A stretch of DNA of 64,000 nt, from positions 38,992-102,991 of the forward strand of contig CALFBB010000011.1 of NCBI GenBank assembly GCA_937944885.1. Reading direction: 5' to 3'. Of the stretch, positions 56,488-64,000 are shown piece after piece. The position numbers were made by a program, and so were the translations under genes. The notes beneath the pieces are model-generated. The model did no database searches. It saw only the letters and a program-made list of their open reading frames with translations, and was not told the DNA's origin. Position 1 is the first letter of the stretch. Each line of letters opens with the position of its first letter. The DNA is from an uncultured cyanobacterium. Its GTDB lineage: Bacteria > Cyanobacteriota > Cyanobacteriia > Thermostichales > Thermostichaceae.

Positions 56488-58179
56488 ATGAGTTGGCTCC
56501 GCAAGCTATTGGCCCTAACACTGGGGCTGGGAACAGTTTTGGTCGGGTTGGATCAGGTGTGGGGCGCGGAGCGCTTAGCAGTGTTTCTCCCCCCTTTGTT
56601 TGAAATCTCTTTGCCGGTGGGGGATTTGGCCCAATTTGCGGAAAACGGCACTGTCAGTCGGCAATTGAATTTTTATCTGCGGCGGCTTACCCCTGAGCAA
56701 CAGAGGGCTTTGGCGGACTTGCTGACACGGGACTTTAAACTCAACCAAGTCACGGTGAGCCAGTTCACCTACTCCTCGATTGGGGAAGATTTGCTGCAGC
56801 GATTAACGCTGGTGTTGCATTCTGCGGGGGAGGGAGAGGCGGAATTCTATGCCTTGCGGGCAGCCTTGATCCTGGCGGCTGGGGATCCAGAAGGGTTCAC
56901 CTTGGTCAACATTTTGCGCCACTATCCCCTGGAGAAGCTGTGGATTGATCTGGACATGAGCATCCGCTTGGTGCGGGAGGCCAGCCGGCTGTTTCGCCAA
57001 CGGGATTTGGTGATAGCACAACTACGGGAGGAGGCCGACCGAGAGGTGGAATCTACATCGTTGGTGGGTTTGCTACCTTTGGCTACTCAAAACTCCATCT
57101 TCTCCCCTCTTGCTCCTGAACAGCCGGGAGAGCTTGAGTGGCAGGTGGAGCGCTTTCAGTTTGCCAATCCTGACCGAGACACACCCGTAGCAGTGGATAT
57201 GTATTTGCCGGAGGGGACAGAGCCTCTGCCGTTGGTGGTGATCTCCCATGGCATTGCCTCCGATCGCAATACTTTTGCCTACTTGGCCCGCCATTTGGCC
57301 TCGCGAGGGTTTGCCGTTGCGGTGCTGGAGCATCCGGGCACCAATGTGGAGCAGGTGCACAACTTTTTGTCGGGGTTTGGCGCTCTGCCAGGATCCTATG
57401 AGTGGGTAGCACGGCCTAGAGATATTTCTCTGCTGTTGGATGTGCTGGAGGAAAAAGCCGAGCAAGACCTCAGCCGCTGGGGGCGGTTGGACTTGCAGTC
57501 GGTGGGGCTGTTCGGTCAATCTTTTGGAGGATACACGGTGTTGGCGGCAGCAGGGGCCAGTCTCAATCCAACCCGCTTGCAAGAGGACTGTCACACCTCC
57601 AATTCCAATGTTTTAAGCCTGACGCTGAATGTTTCTCTGCTGCTGCAATGCCGGGCCAACGAGATGTTCCGGGATCCAAATCTGGTACAGGCGGCGGAGC
57701 AGTTGGCGGATGAGCGGATCCAGGCGGTGTTTGCCCTAAACCCCCTCACCAGCACAGTATTTGGCCCCGCAGGATTGGACCGAGTGAGGATCCCGGTAGT
57801 GATCATGGCTGGTAGCGAAGATTACTTTGCCCCTTCTTTAGCGGAGCAGATCGAACCCTTTACTTGGCTGGGATCCCGGCAGCGGTATCTGGTGATGGTA
57901 GAGGGATCCACCCATTTCACTTTCTTGGGTGGAGGTGGGCAGGGGGCCTTTCCGGTGCCGCGGGAGTTAATCGGGCCAGACCCACAAGCGGCTCGACCGT
58001 TGCTCAAAGGCTTAACAACGGCCTTTTTCAAAACCTACTTGGACTCCTCAACCCAGCCGGAGGCGTATTCTATCTATTTGACCTCTTTCTATGCTCAGTC
58101 TGTCACCCCTAAAACTCTACACACAACTGTGATCCGGGATCTGAGCCCAGAACAGGTACAACTGGCTATTAACCCCTGA
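56488..58179 (+). CDS. DUF1400 / PAF-acetylhydrolase-like alpha/beta-hydrolase, exported
   Basis: 563 residues. A signal-peptide-like start (WLRKLLALTLGLGTVLVGLDQVWG) precedes the DUF1400 domain (FEISLPVGDLAQFAENG...LTPEQQRALADLLTRDF, about 35-110). The hydrolase domain has VVISHGIASDRNTFAYLARHLAS, the nucleophile in FGQSFGGYT (about 350) and a late His in EGSTHFTFLG. Probably a periplasmic or thylakoid-lumen lipase/esterase. Substrate unknown. It starts two bases after hisB and may be translationally coupled. Confidence 0.8.
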   Translation: MSWLRKLLALTLGLGTVLVGLDQVWGAERLAVFLPPLFEISLPVGDLAQFAENGTVSRQLNFYLRRLTPEQQRALADLLTRDFKLNQVTVSQFTYSSIGEDLLQRLTLVLHSAGEGEAEFYALRAALILAAGDPEGFTLVNILRHYPLEKLWIDLDMSIRLVREASRLFRQRDLVIAQLREEADREVESTSLVGLLPLATQNSIFSPLAPEQPGELEWQVERFQFANPDRDTPVAVDMYLPEGTEPLPLVVISHGIASDRNTFAYLARHLASRGFAVAVLEHPGTNVEQVHNFLSGFGALPGSYEWVARPRDISLLLDVLEEKAEQDLSRWGRLDLQSVGLFGQSFGGYTVLAAAGASLNPTRLQEDCHTSNSNVLSLTLNVSLLLQCRANEMFRDPNLVQAAEQLADERIQAVFALNPLTSTVFGPAGLDRVRIPVVIMAGSEDYFAPSLAEQIEPFTWLGSRQRYLVMVEGSTHFTFLGGGGQGAFPVPRELIGPDPQAARPLLKGLTTAFFKTYLDSSTQPEAYSIYLTSFYAQSVTPKTLHTTVIRDLSPEQVQLAINP

Positions 58180-58313
58180 TCGGGTGGGTTGTGATTTTTT
58201 AGAACCTTTACCGATGCATAAGTCTTGAGTTGTTCCTCAGTCTTCCGCAGGGCATTGAAATGTGCTGGTAAAATGAGATACACAGATTGAGGGTGAGTCT
58301 CTCGGTAACTCCT

Positions 58314-59465
58314 ATGCCCTGTTCCGTTTGTGAAACTGTGCCAACTCTACCGCAGGGACGAGGACGGTTATTTCTCTGGGTGCCGATTCCCCACAGCCAC
58401 AGCAAATTGCTGAATGCTCTCACTGCAGAGCCTGTCGAGACCCGAGCTGCTGTCCAACCCAGTATCCAAGCGTTGGAAAATCTCGGACTGGCCATCTCCG
58501 TTGGGGAGGAGGGTCTGAAGTCCATTTTGGAACGCATTGCCGGGATCCTTGCCGACGAAGAAATGCGTGCCAGCCGGGCCTTGTTTTTACCGGAGGGTGT
58601 GGAGCCGCGCTGGCAAGATTGCGGGCGGGTAGAGCCACTGACGCAGTTGTTGCACCGTGCCCACGCGGAGCTTCTGGTACAAGTTTTGGCCGAGAATCGA
58701 CTCGTCAGCTATTTTCAGCCGATTGTCTCGGCGCGGGATCCCGCTCAGGTGGTGGCCCACGAAGCCCTGATGCGGGGAGTTGATGAGCAGGGGAATTTGA
58801 TCAGCCCTGGTCTATTGTTTGAGATGGCCCGTGAGGCTCACCTGCTCTACCAACTGGACTTGGCAGCCCGCCGCACCGCCATTCAGACGGCAGCCCAACA
58901 GAGACTGGCCGGAGATCTGTTTATCAATTTCAACCCCACCGCCATTTACGATCCGGCTTTCTGTTTGCGCTCCACCGTTTGGGCCATCGGTCGGTCTGGG
59001 ATCCGACCGGAGCAGGTGGTTTTTGAAGTGAATGAGTCGAATCGGGCCCATGATGTTGGGCATCTGCGGAAGATCTTGCATTTTTATCGGGAGGCCGGTT
59101 TTCGTGTCGCCCTAGATGATCTGGGTGCTGGGTATGCTTCTTTGAACTTGATCCATCAACTGCAGCCTGACCTCATCAAGCTGGATATGCAGCTCATCCG
59201 TGGTGTGGATCGGGATCCCTATAAGGCGGTGATTGCCCAAAAGATCCTGGAACTGGCCCAAAGTCTGGGGATCACCACCGTTGCCGAAGGCGTGGAAACC
59301 CCCGGTGAGTTGCAGTGGGTTCAAGCTCAGGGTGTGGATCTGGTGCAGGGGTTTTTGATCGGTGAGCCTGCCCTTACTCCAATTAGTCAGCTTGCCAATA
59401 GCTCCGAAGTGTCTAGCCCGGTTGCCGGGATCCTCCAGAAGGGAGCAATAGAGCCACCAAGATAA
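58314..59465 (+). CDS. EAL-domain cyclic-di-GMP phosphodiesterase with N-terminal CxxC motif
   Basis: 383 residues from the ATG at 58314 (58287 TTG possible). It opens with CSVC (residues 3-6) and a compact module including LFLWVPIPHSHSKLL. The EAL domain follows with EAL at 150-152, Asn205 (NFNP), Glu238 (EVNES), DDLGAG from 268, Lys289 and Glu325 (EGVET), all the residues needed for catalysis, so it should be active. No transmembrane sensor or GGDEF domain. The N-terminal Cys pair suggests metal or redox sensing. The 3' end overlaps the convergent MFS gene by 53 bases. Confidence 0.9.
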   Translation: MPCSVCETVPTLPQGRGRLFLWVPIPHSHSKLLNALTAEPVETRAAVQPSIQALENLGLAISVGEEGLKSILERIAGILADEEMRASRALFLPEGVEPRWQDCGRVEPLTQLLHRAHAELLVQVLAENRLVSYFQPIVSARDPAQVVAHEALMRGVDEQGNLISPGLLFEMAREAHLLYQLDLAARRTAIQTAAQQRLAGDLFINFNPTAIYDPAFCLRSTVWAIGRSGIRPEQVVFEVNESNRAHDVGHLRKILHFYREAGFRVALDDLGAGYASLNLIHQLQPDLIKLDMQLIRGVDRDPYKAVIAQKILELAQSLGITTVAEGVETPGELQWVQAQGVDLVQGFLIGEPALTPISQLANSSEVSSPVAGILQKGAIEPPR

Positions 59466-60588
59466 CGGCCCCTAGCACCTGTGCTCCTACAGAGAAGATG
59501 ACCAAACCCGGCAAAGACCAATCGTAGAGCACACCCATCAGGGCGCTGCCTAGAAACCAAGCCAATCCATAAGCACTGGTGAAAATCCCGAAGGCCAAGC
59601 CGCGTTGCTCCGGCACAACCATCCCGGCTACGGCTGCTTTCATAATCGACTCCTGCGCCCCCATACCGATTCCCCAAAGGATCATGCCCAGCACCGTCAG
59701 ATCATAGCGACTGGAAAAAGCCAGCGGAGCAAAGCCACAGGTGATCCCAACTGCTCCCACCAAGCTCCACAGCCCAATGCGGTCAAAGAGCCAGCCACAG
59801 CCTAGGGCTGCCACTGCATCGATCCCCATCGCTAGGGCATAGAGCAAAGGGATCCCAACTCCATCGCTCCCTTGTGTCTGCTGCAGATGCAGAGCAATCA
59901 GCGGAAAATCAGCAAACCCCATCGCCACAAAAGCTGCCGCCAATAGGTAGATCCAAAACATCTTGGATAGCCCCTTGGTCTCTAGCGCCGGAGAATGGGG
60001 TTCAAACTCCCGGGGGTTGGGATAAAGCCATTGCCCTAGCCCCAAGACCACTAACCCCGTCAAAGCCGGGATCCCCAGCATCCAAAATCCACCCCGAAAC
60101 CCGTAGCCGGCCCAGATCATCGCCGCCACCAGTAGCGGTCCACTCACGGCTCCAATCTGATCCAAGGTCTCATGGATCCCAAATCCCAACCCTCGCCCCA
60201 CTTGCATGGCTGCATGGGAGAGAAGCACATCCCGCGGAGGGGTGCGGATCCCTTTACCGATGCGCTCCGCCAGCAAAAGAGCTGCTGCCGCAGGCCAGCT
60301 GCCCACCCAAGCCAAGGCCGGGATCACAGCCGTGTTGATCAGGTAACCCAAGGTGGTGAGCTGCCAGTAGCGCCCGCTGCGATCGCTGAAGAAGCCAACC
60401 CCCAAGCGCAGCCCATAGGCCAGCAGCTCTCCCCCCCCTGCCACCAAGCCCACCACCGTACCGCTAGCACCCAGGGATCCCAAAAAAGCGCCGGAAATGC
60501 TGCGAGCCCCTTCATAGGTGGCATCGGCACACAGGCTCACAATGCCCAACAGGAGGATAAAGCGCAGGGCACCGGGTGATTTGGACAT
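59413..60588 (-). CDS. MFS transporter
   Basis: 391 residues with about twelve hydrophobic helices. A typical MFS loop after the second helix reads RLGVGFFSDRSGRYW, and the central loop is at LYPNPREFEPHS. The start MSKSPGALRFILLLGIVSLCADATYEGARSI matches a group of cyanobacterial MFS proteins. AGGAG six bases before the ATG is a good ribosome site. Substrate unknown. The C-terminus is antisense to the EAL gene, whose last 17 codons overlap it. Confidence 0.85.
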   Translation of the reverse strand: MSKSPGALRFILLLGIVSLCADATYEGARSISGAFLGSLGASGTVVGLVAGGGELLAYGLRLGVGFFSDRSGRYWQLTTLGYLINTAVIPALAWVGSWPAAAALLLAERIGKGIRTPPRDVLLSHAAMQVGRGLGFGIHETLDQIGAVSGPLLVAAMIWAGYGFRGGFWMLGIPALTGLVVLGLGQWLYPNPREFEPHSPALETKGLSKMFWIYLLAAAFVAMGFADFPLIALHLQQTQGSDGVGIPLLYALAMGIDAVAALGCGWLFDRIGLWSLVGAVGITCGFAPLAFSSRYDLTVLGMILWGIGMGAQESIMKAAVAGMVVPEQRGLAFGIFTSAYGLAWFLGSALMGVLYDWSLPGLVIFSVGAQVLGAVILVALLLPSGGSRQPG

Positions 60589-61142
60589 GTGAGACTCCTA
60601 AACATAAAAAATCTTTCTCCCCGCCTACAGTAGTCTGGATTGGGTAAGAACCGTTGTTGCGTGACATACTCTGGGACGAGTACAGCGCGGGGATTTTTGG
60701 AGCTAAAACGGCAATCTAAGTCGGTGCCCAGTTAAGGGGTTTGGCTGATTCAATTCAACTCCAGCTGAACAAAAATAGCGACCCATTCCCCCATCTCGCT
60801 TGCAGGTGGGGGTCAAGGAGCGAAGATTGGGGTAAGGTGCTTCTATCTCAAACTCAACTGGCACGGTACCCGAACTCCCCAGAGACAGGATGGGTTGAGA
60901 TAAGGTAGAGCAAGCTGTAAGTCCTCTGTAGTCGGTTAATCAACGTCGGACTCAGGGCAAAACTACTCATTGGCCCTAAGCAGAAACGATTTAGGGGTGT
61001 ATGTGGGCAAAAGTTCCCGCAACCCGGTGAGAATGCCACCTGTCACGAGGGATAAATCCTTGTAGACATCCCCACCTCTCAGAATGCAGGTGGCGAGGCA
61101 TTCATTCAACTCAGATTCATTCCAGGTCAGCTGAGGGAAGCC
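60589..61142. other. 554-base gap with several hairpins, possible mobile-element remnant
   Basis: CCCCCATCT (60788-60796) pairs with AGGTGGGGG (60804-60812). TATCTCAA (60844-60851) pairs at distance with TTGAGATA (60895-60902). TGTC-ACGAGG (61041-61050) pairs with CCTTGT-AGACA (61059-61068, one wobble). CCACCT (61072-61077) pairs with AGGTGG (61088-61093). I could not tie any open frame to a known transposase. The arrangement recalls IS200/IS605-type ends or an RNA, but neither is proven. Confidence 0.45.
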
Positions 61143-62780
61143 CTACCGTTTTTCCTGCAGAAAGCCCTCCTCTTCCACCAAAATCACCGGTATGGGGCTG
61201 GTTTCTAACACCGCCTGGGAGGTGGATCCCACCAACACTTGCTCCCAGCCGCGGTGACCGCGTTTACCCATGACAATATCCGTCACCTGTTCTTCGCCGG
61301 CAACCTTTACAATGGCTTCCGCCAAGGGTCCGGAGCAGAGGCGAAAGTGGTAACGAATATCGGCTAGGAGCCGTTGGCTCAGTTCTTGCAACTGCCGGGC
61401 CGGGATCCCTTGCGGATCCTCCGTAACATGCAATACAACCACCTCTCCCTCTACTCGCCGCGCCAAATCTGCTGTTTTGCGGAGCACCGCTGCTGCCAGG
61501 GAAGAAGTATCGATTGCTGCTAAGAAACGAACCTGACCCTGGCTGCCCACCTTGGTGGGATCCACTTCCCCCTTTTGCAGCAGCTTGGGGGCAAAGACCT
61601 GCGTCGACCAAGCTCCTAGAGGAGCTGTCACCAAAATAGACAATGCCGCCAGCGCCAGAATGATTTCCCCACCGGCCAGACCTTGAGCCAACGGGATCCC
61701 ACCAATGGCCGCCTGCACCGTGGCCTTGGCCATATTCCCCGGCAGCAAAAACAGCCGCTCCCGCCAGGTCCAATTGCTCCCTAGCGTCGAGAGCCACCAA
61801 CCTAGGCCCCGCCCCAGCAGCACTCCTAAGCTCAACAGCAGCAACCCCGGCAGCAGCACGGATCCCAGCACCGACAGATCCAAAGCTGCCCCTAGCAACA
61901 CGAACAGGACAATTTCTGCTATCCCCCAAAGGGCATCGAAGCCGCTGCGCAACCGCCGCGCCAAAGGGCCATCCAGCTCGATCAAGAAAAAACCCATCGC
62001 CATCACCGCCAGGTAGCCAGAAAAATAAGGCCATACCCGCGGCAGAAGAACCAACCCCAACCCTAGGCAAGCCGTCAGCAACACCTCCTGCACTGTGGTG
62101 CGGGTCCAGTTCTGCCGGGTGAGCAACACCACCAAAACCTGAGCCGCCAGATAGCCCATCCCCAAGCCGAGGAGAATTTCCATCCCCACCTGCAAAGGCA
62201 GCCGCTGCAGCGGAGATAGTGCCATCCCCAGAAAGTCACCCGTTTCCTCTGCCCCCTGCCCCAGGAAACTCAGCAGCAGACTAAACACCAGCAGCAACAG
62301 CACATCCGACAGGGCGCTACCGGTCAAAATCGCATCCGGGATCCCCTTGTCTACCCCCCAGCCTAAGCTTTTCAGCCGCAGCATCCCCGGCACAATCACC
62401 GCCGGTGACTCCGCTCCCAGCACACAACCCAGCAACAAACCAGTAGGAAAATCCCAGCCAAACAACCCCATCGCCAGCAGCGCCACCAGCACCGCCTCAC
62501 AGGCTGCCGGTAAAAAGCCCAAGCGCAGCGCCACCGAACCCTGTTGGGCCAATTTTTCCCGATCCAAACCCAGCCCCGCCTTCATCAAAATGATCATCAC
62601 CGCCAGCAGCCGCAGATCATCAGCTACTGCCAGCACCGCCGGGGAAAGCACATTCCCCATTTGCGGCCCCAGCAAAATGCCAACGCCGATCATCCCTAGC
62701 AAAGGTGGCAAACCCAGCCGACCCAAAATCTGGCCGACAAAAAACCCCATTCCCAACATCCACAGCCAACTGCCCAGCAT
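61143..62780 (-). CDS. CPA2-type cation:proton antiporter fused to a UspA domain
   Basis: 545 residues. The first 400 carry about twelve hydrophobic helices with the CPA2 pattern (LPPLLGMIGVGILLGPQMGN, GCVLGAESPAVIVPG with its conserved acid, GNMAKATVQAAIGGIPLAQ). From about 405 a universal-stress domain follows: VRFLAAIDTSSLAAAVLRKT, EVVVLHVTEDP and the nucleotide motif MGKRGHRGWEQVLVGSTSQAVL. The UspA part probably binds ATP and may regulate transport. GAGAGGG before the ATG supports the start. The gap upstream holds a copy of the dispersed element. Confidence 0.9.
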   Translation of the reverse strand: MLGSWLWMLGMGFFVGQILGRLGLPPLLGMIGVGILLGPQMGNVLSPAVLAVADDLRLLAVMIILMKAGLGLDREKLAQQGSVALRLGFLPAACEAVLVALLAMGLFGWDFPTGLLLGCVLGAESPAVIVPGMLRLKSLGWGVDKGIPDAILTGSALSDVLLLLVFSLLLSFLGQGAEETGDFLGMALSPLQRLPLQVGMEILLGLGMGYLAAQVLVVLLTRQNWTRTTVQEVLLTACLGLGLVLLPRVWPYFSGYLAVMAMGFFLIELDGPLARRLRSGFDALWGIAEIVLFVLLGAALDLSVLGSVLLPGLLLLSLGVLLGRGLGWWLSTLGSNWTWRERLFLLPGNMAKATVQAAIGGIPLAQGLAGGEIILALAALSILVTAPLGAWSTQVFAPKLLQKGEVDPTKVGSQGQVRFLAAIDTSSLAAAVLRKTADLARRVEGEVVVLHVTEDPQGIPARQLQELSQRLLADIRYHFRLCSGPLAEAIVKVAGEEQVTDIVMGKRGHRGWEQVLVGSTSQAVLETSPIPVILVEEEGFLQEKR

Positions 62781-63111
62781 GAATCCCTCTCCCTTCGTCG
62801 TAGTGTTGTGGGCAATCCAGTGGGAAAAGTCTTGGTTTTGGAACTTAAACTCAAAAACTCCTACCCCCTGGTGTACCCAGAAGTGTAGGACTTAAAAGAC
62901 TCCGTCCCGCTAACGCGACCGGCCTCTTGTCTAGAGCAAAAGCAGAAGATCCAAGGCAGTTATGGTGAACTCCATCACCCGTTGCCGGTCAAGTGTGAGG
63001 GGCCAGACCTACCGGCCCAAGGGGCCTCCCTCCAAGAGCAGAAACGGCAACCTATTTGAGGGTTAACCTATCACGTCCATCCCATTTTTGATCCCACAGC
63101 TTTGCTCCCGA
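62781..63111. other. Gap with paired GTTGCCG/CGGCAAC and no supported gene
   Basis: GTTGCCG (62981-62987) and CGGCAAC (63045-63051) could pair around GGCC-rich arms, giving a long structured region. A 34-codon open frame here lacks a ribosome site. I see no gene. Confidence 0.4.
62891..62920 (-). repeat. Dispersed intergenic element, inverted copy
   Basis: On the minus strand TCGCGTTAGCGG, then eight bases, then the T-rich end TCTTTTAAG, near-identical in layout to 671-700. Between the antiporter and DUF1997 genes. Confidence 0.5.
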
Positions 63112-63765
63112 TCAATCCACCGAAACCAAACGGTAGGGATGTCCAGGCCGCTCGATAGAGCGATAAAAATCGGAACAGACATTGTGGGTGAGGCGATCGC
63201 TCATACTGCGGGTAACCTGCTGCACCACCTGATTGGCCACCCGACGTACCAACTTGTGGGGAAGTACCTGCAAAAATCCGGGCAAAGCCAGCCAGATGTC
63301 CAGATGCAGATCCCAGTGAACGCGGGTAGTGGGTGGGAGTTCTGGGGATCCCTTCAGTTCCTCCAATCGGAAGCTAGCTCGACAGTTAACCCGGTAGGGC
63401 AGAGCTGCATCGCCGGGCAGCTCAATGGAGGTGAGACGGAACACCTCATTCTCATCGGGCCAAATTCTCACGCCAAAACTGGGCTCCAGCTCAAAACCCA
63501 ACCCGCCAATGCGAAAGAACTGCAGCCTGTAACTATCCGCCGATAACACCTCCACCTGTAAGGGCCGAAAACAGTGTTGGATCCACTGGGCATGGCCCCG
63601 TAAATAGCGGGTCAGAGTTTCTCGATCCGTTTCCAGATCCACCTGTCCCCGCCGCGTGGCTTGTAAATCCAGGTGAGCTTTGGCTAGCTGCTGCTGTTCG
63701 GAGGCTTCATCACAATCCTGACTATCACTTGCTGGAACGACGGGCTTGGAGCTGGCGATAGACAT
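63112..63765 (-). CDS. DUF1997 family protein
   Basis: 217 residues from ATG 63765. The core YRLQFFRIGGLGFELEPSFGVRIWP, WDLHLDIWLALPGFLQVLPHKLV and VVQQVTRSMSDRLTHNVCSDFY is typical of DUF1997, a START-like fold family in cyanobacteria and plastids. Function unknown. The start lies inside the 3' end of the hisE gene, a 41-base overlap in another frame, so translation may be coupled. A longer frame to 63837 is not supported. Confidence 0.85.
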   Translation of the reverse strand: MSIASSKPVVPASDSQDCDEASEQQQLAKAHLDLQATRRGQVDLETDRETLTRYLRGHAQWIQHCFRPLQVEVLSADSYRLQFFRIGGLGFELEPSFGVRIWPDENEVFRLTSIELPGDAALPYRVNCRASFRLEELKGSPELPPTTRVHWDLHLDIWLALPGFLQVLPHKLVRRVANQVVQQVTRSMSDRLTHNVCSDFYRSIERPGHPYRLVSVD

Positions 63766-64000
63766 CTTTGATATCCACCTGATGATGGGCGAGAGCCACA
63801 AGACAGTGGTACCAGAGGTCGGCAACCTCACTGGCAATCGCTGTCGGCTCTTGATCTTTAACAGCCATCACCACCTCGGCAGTTTCCTCACCGAGCTTTT
63901 TGAGGATGGCATTGTCCCCCTTGGCCAGCAGGCTGCTGGTGTAGGAGTTGGGACTGGGATCCGCCTGACGGGCTTTGATCACCGCAAACACTTGGGAAAG
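63725..64000 (-). CDS. hisE: Phosphoribosyl-ATP pyrophosphatase (HisE, or C-terminal half of HisIE), cut by right edge
   Basis: The frame reads LSQVFAVIKARQADPSPNSYTSSLL, then LKKLGEETAEVVMAVKDQ and EVADLWYHCLVALAHHQVD, the complete HisE catalytic helices with their Glu/Asp metal ligands. The first codons at the window edge are still in frame and family-like, so the gene continues beyond 64000. It could be a HisI-HisE fusion, as common in cyanobacteria. A GTG at 63991 is not needed as a start. HisE hydrolyses phosphoribosyl-ATP. Confidence 0.93.
   Translation of the reverse strand, partial: LSQVFAVIKARQADPSPNSYTSSLLAKGDNAILKKLGEETAEVVMAVKDQEPTAIASEVADLWYHCLVALAHHQVDIKDVYRQLQARRSSK

Noticed and set aside
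60854..61039. 61-codon minus-strand frame in the hairpin gap, considered as a transposase fragment
   Set aside because: I could not align it with any TnpB or TnpA motif; kept only as part of the hairpin region.
61264..62070. 268-codon minus-strand frame inside the antiporter gene
   Set aside because: It is a second frame of the same strand under the antiporter-UspA gene, rich in Gly/Ala/Arg, without any domain. A by-product of GC-rich third positions.
62962..63066. 34-codon plus-strand frame in the gap before DUF1997
   Set aside because: No ribosome site, no motif, and it coincides with a paired GC-rich region.

Overview
The window reads as core chromosome of an oxygenic cyanobacterium. The direct evidence is a Mg-chelatase H subunit (chlH), the cyanobacteria-specific CO2-uptake operon ndhF3-ndhD3-cupA-cupS, an RbcR-type LysR regulator, a group 1 sigma factor of the SigA type, DUF4278, DUF1997, DUF4330 and TIGR02450 proteins, and a cyanophycin-synthetase-like gene cut by the left edge. 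The palindrome GGGATCCC is scattered everywhere, in genes and gaps alike, while the usual cyanobacterial HIP1 octamer GCGATCGC is nearly absent. That word, the fairly GC-rich sequence and the gene set make me think of the deep-branching thermophilic Synechococcus/Thermostichus group, but this is inference, not something a search confirmed. Layout, left to right. 0-10.3 kb: cyanophycin-synthetase-like fragment, an Era-like membrane GTPase, tRNA-Phe, a Crp/Fnr regulator, a three-gene minus-strand operon ending in an APH/P-loop kinase, then a plus-strand run (TIGR03943 protein, membrane-anchored propeller, DUF4330, lpxD). 10.6-15.2 kb: chlH and the eroded end of an integron-type integrase. 15.2-24.6 kb: lone potC, B12-dependent metH, sigA, a TerB-domain protein, a 57-residue DUF4278 protein, a frameshifted relic, secG and an esterase. 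24.7-34.3 kb: HAD hydrolase, a decayed PD-(D/E)XK-like gene, sdhA, a VOC pseudogene, a peptide-binding lipoprotein, ispF, MerR regulator, glmS. 34.5-42 kb: permuted ATP-grasp protein and the NDH-1MS CO2-uptake operon. 42-50 kb: mgtE, fmt, ridA, MIF-like protein, yjbQ, comEC. 49.7-58.2 kb: cobH and cbiET around a coiled-coil gene, pentapeptide-repeat protein, rbcR, hydrolases, hisB. 58.3-64 kb: EAL phosphodiesterase and MFS transporter overlapping tail to tail, an antiporter-UspA fusion, DUF1997 and a hisE/hisIE fragment at the right edge. How it fits together: CO2 supply and fixation (NDH-1MS, RbcR), tetrapyrrole and corrinoid chemistry (ChlH, CobH, CbiET feeding MetH) and envelope synthesis (GlmS, LpxD) are all represented. 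I found no CRISPR array, intact insertion sequence, prophage or defence island. The most interesting material is decay and small-scale structure: four pseudogenes readable through their lesions, a dispersed intergenic element of about 30 bp, repeated short perfect tandem duplications, a hairpin cluster at 60.8-61.1 kb, and a ComEC whose metallo-beta-lactamase-like domain has lost its metal ligands. I did not find a convincing new multi-gene system.
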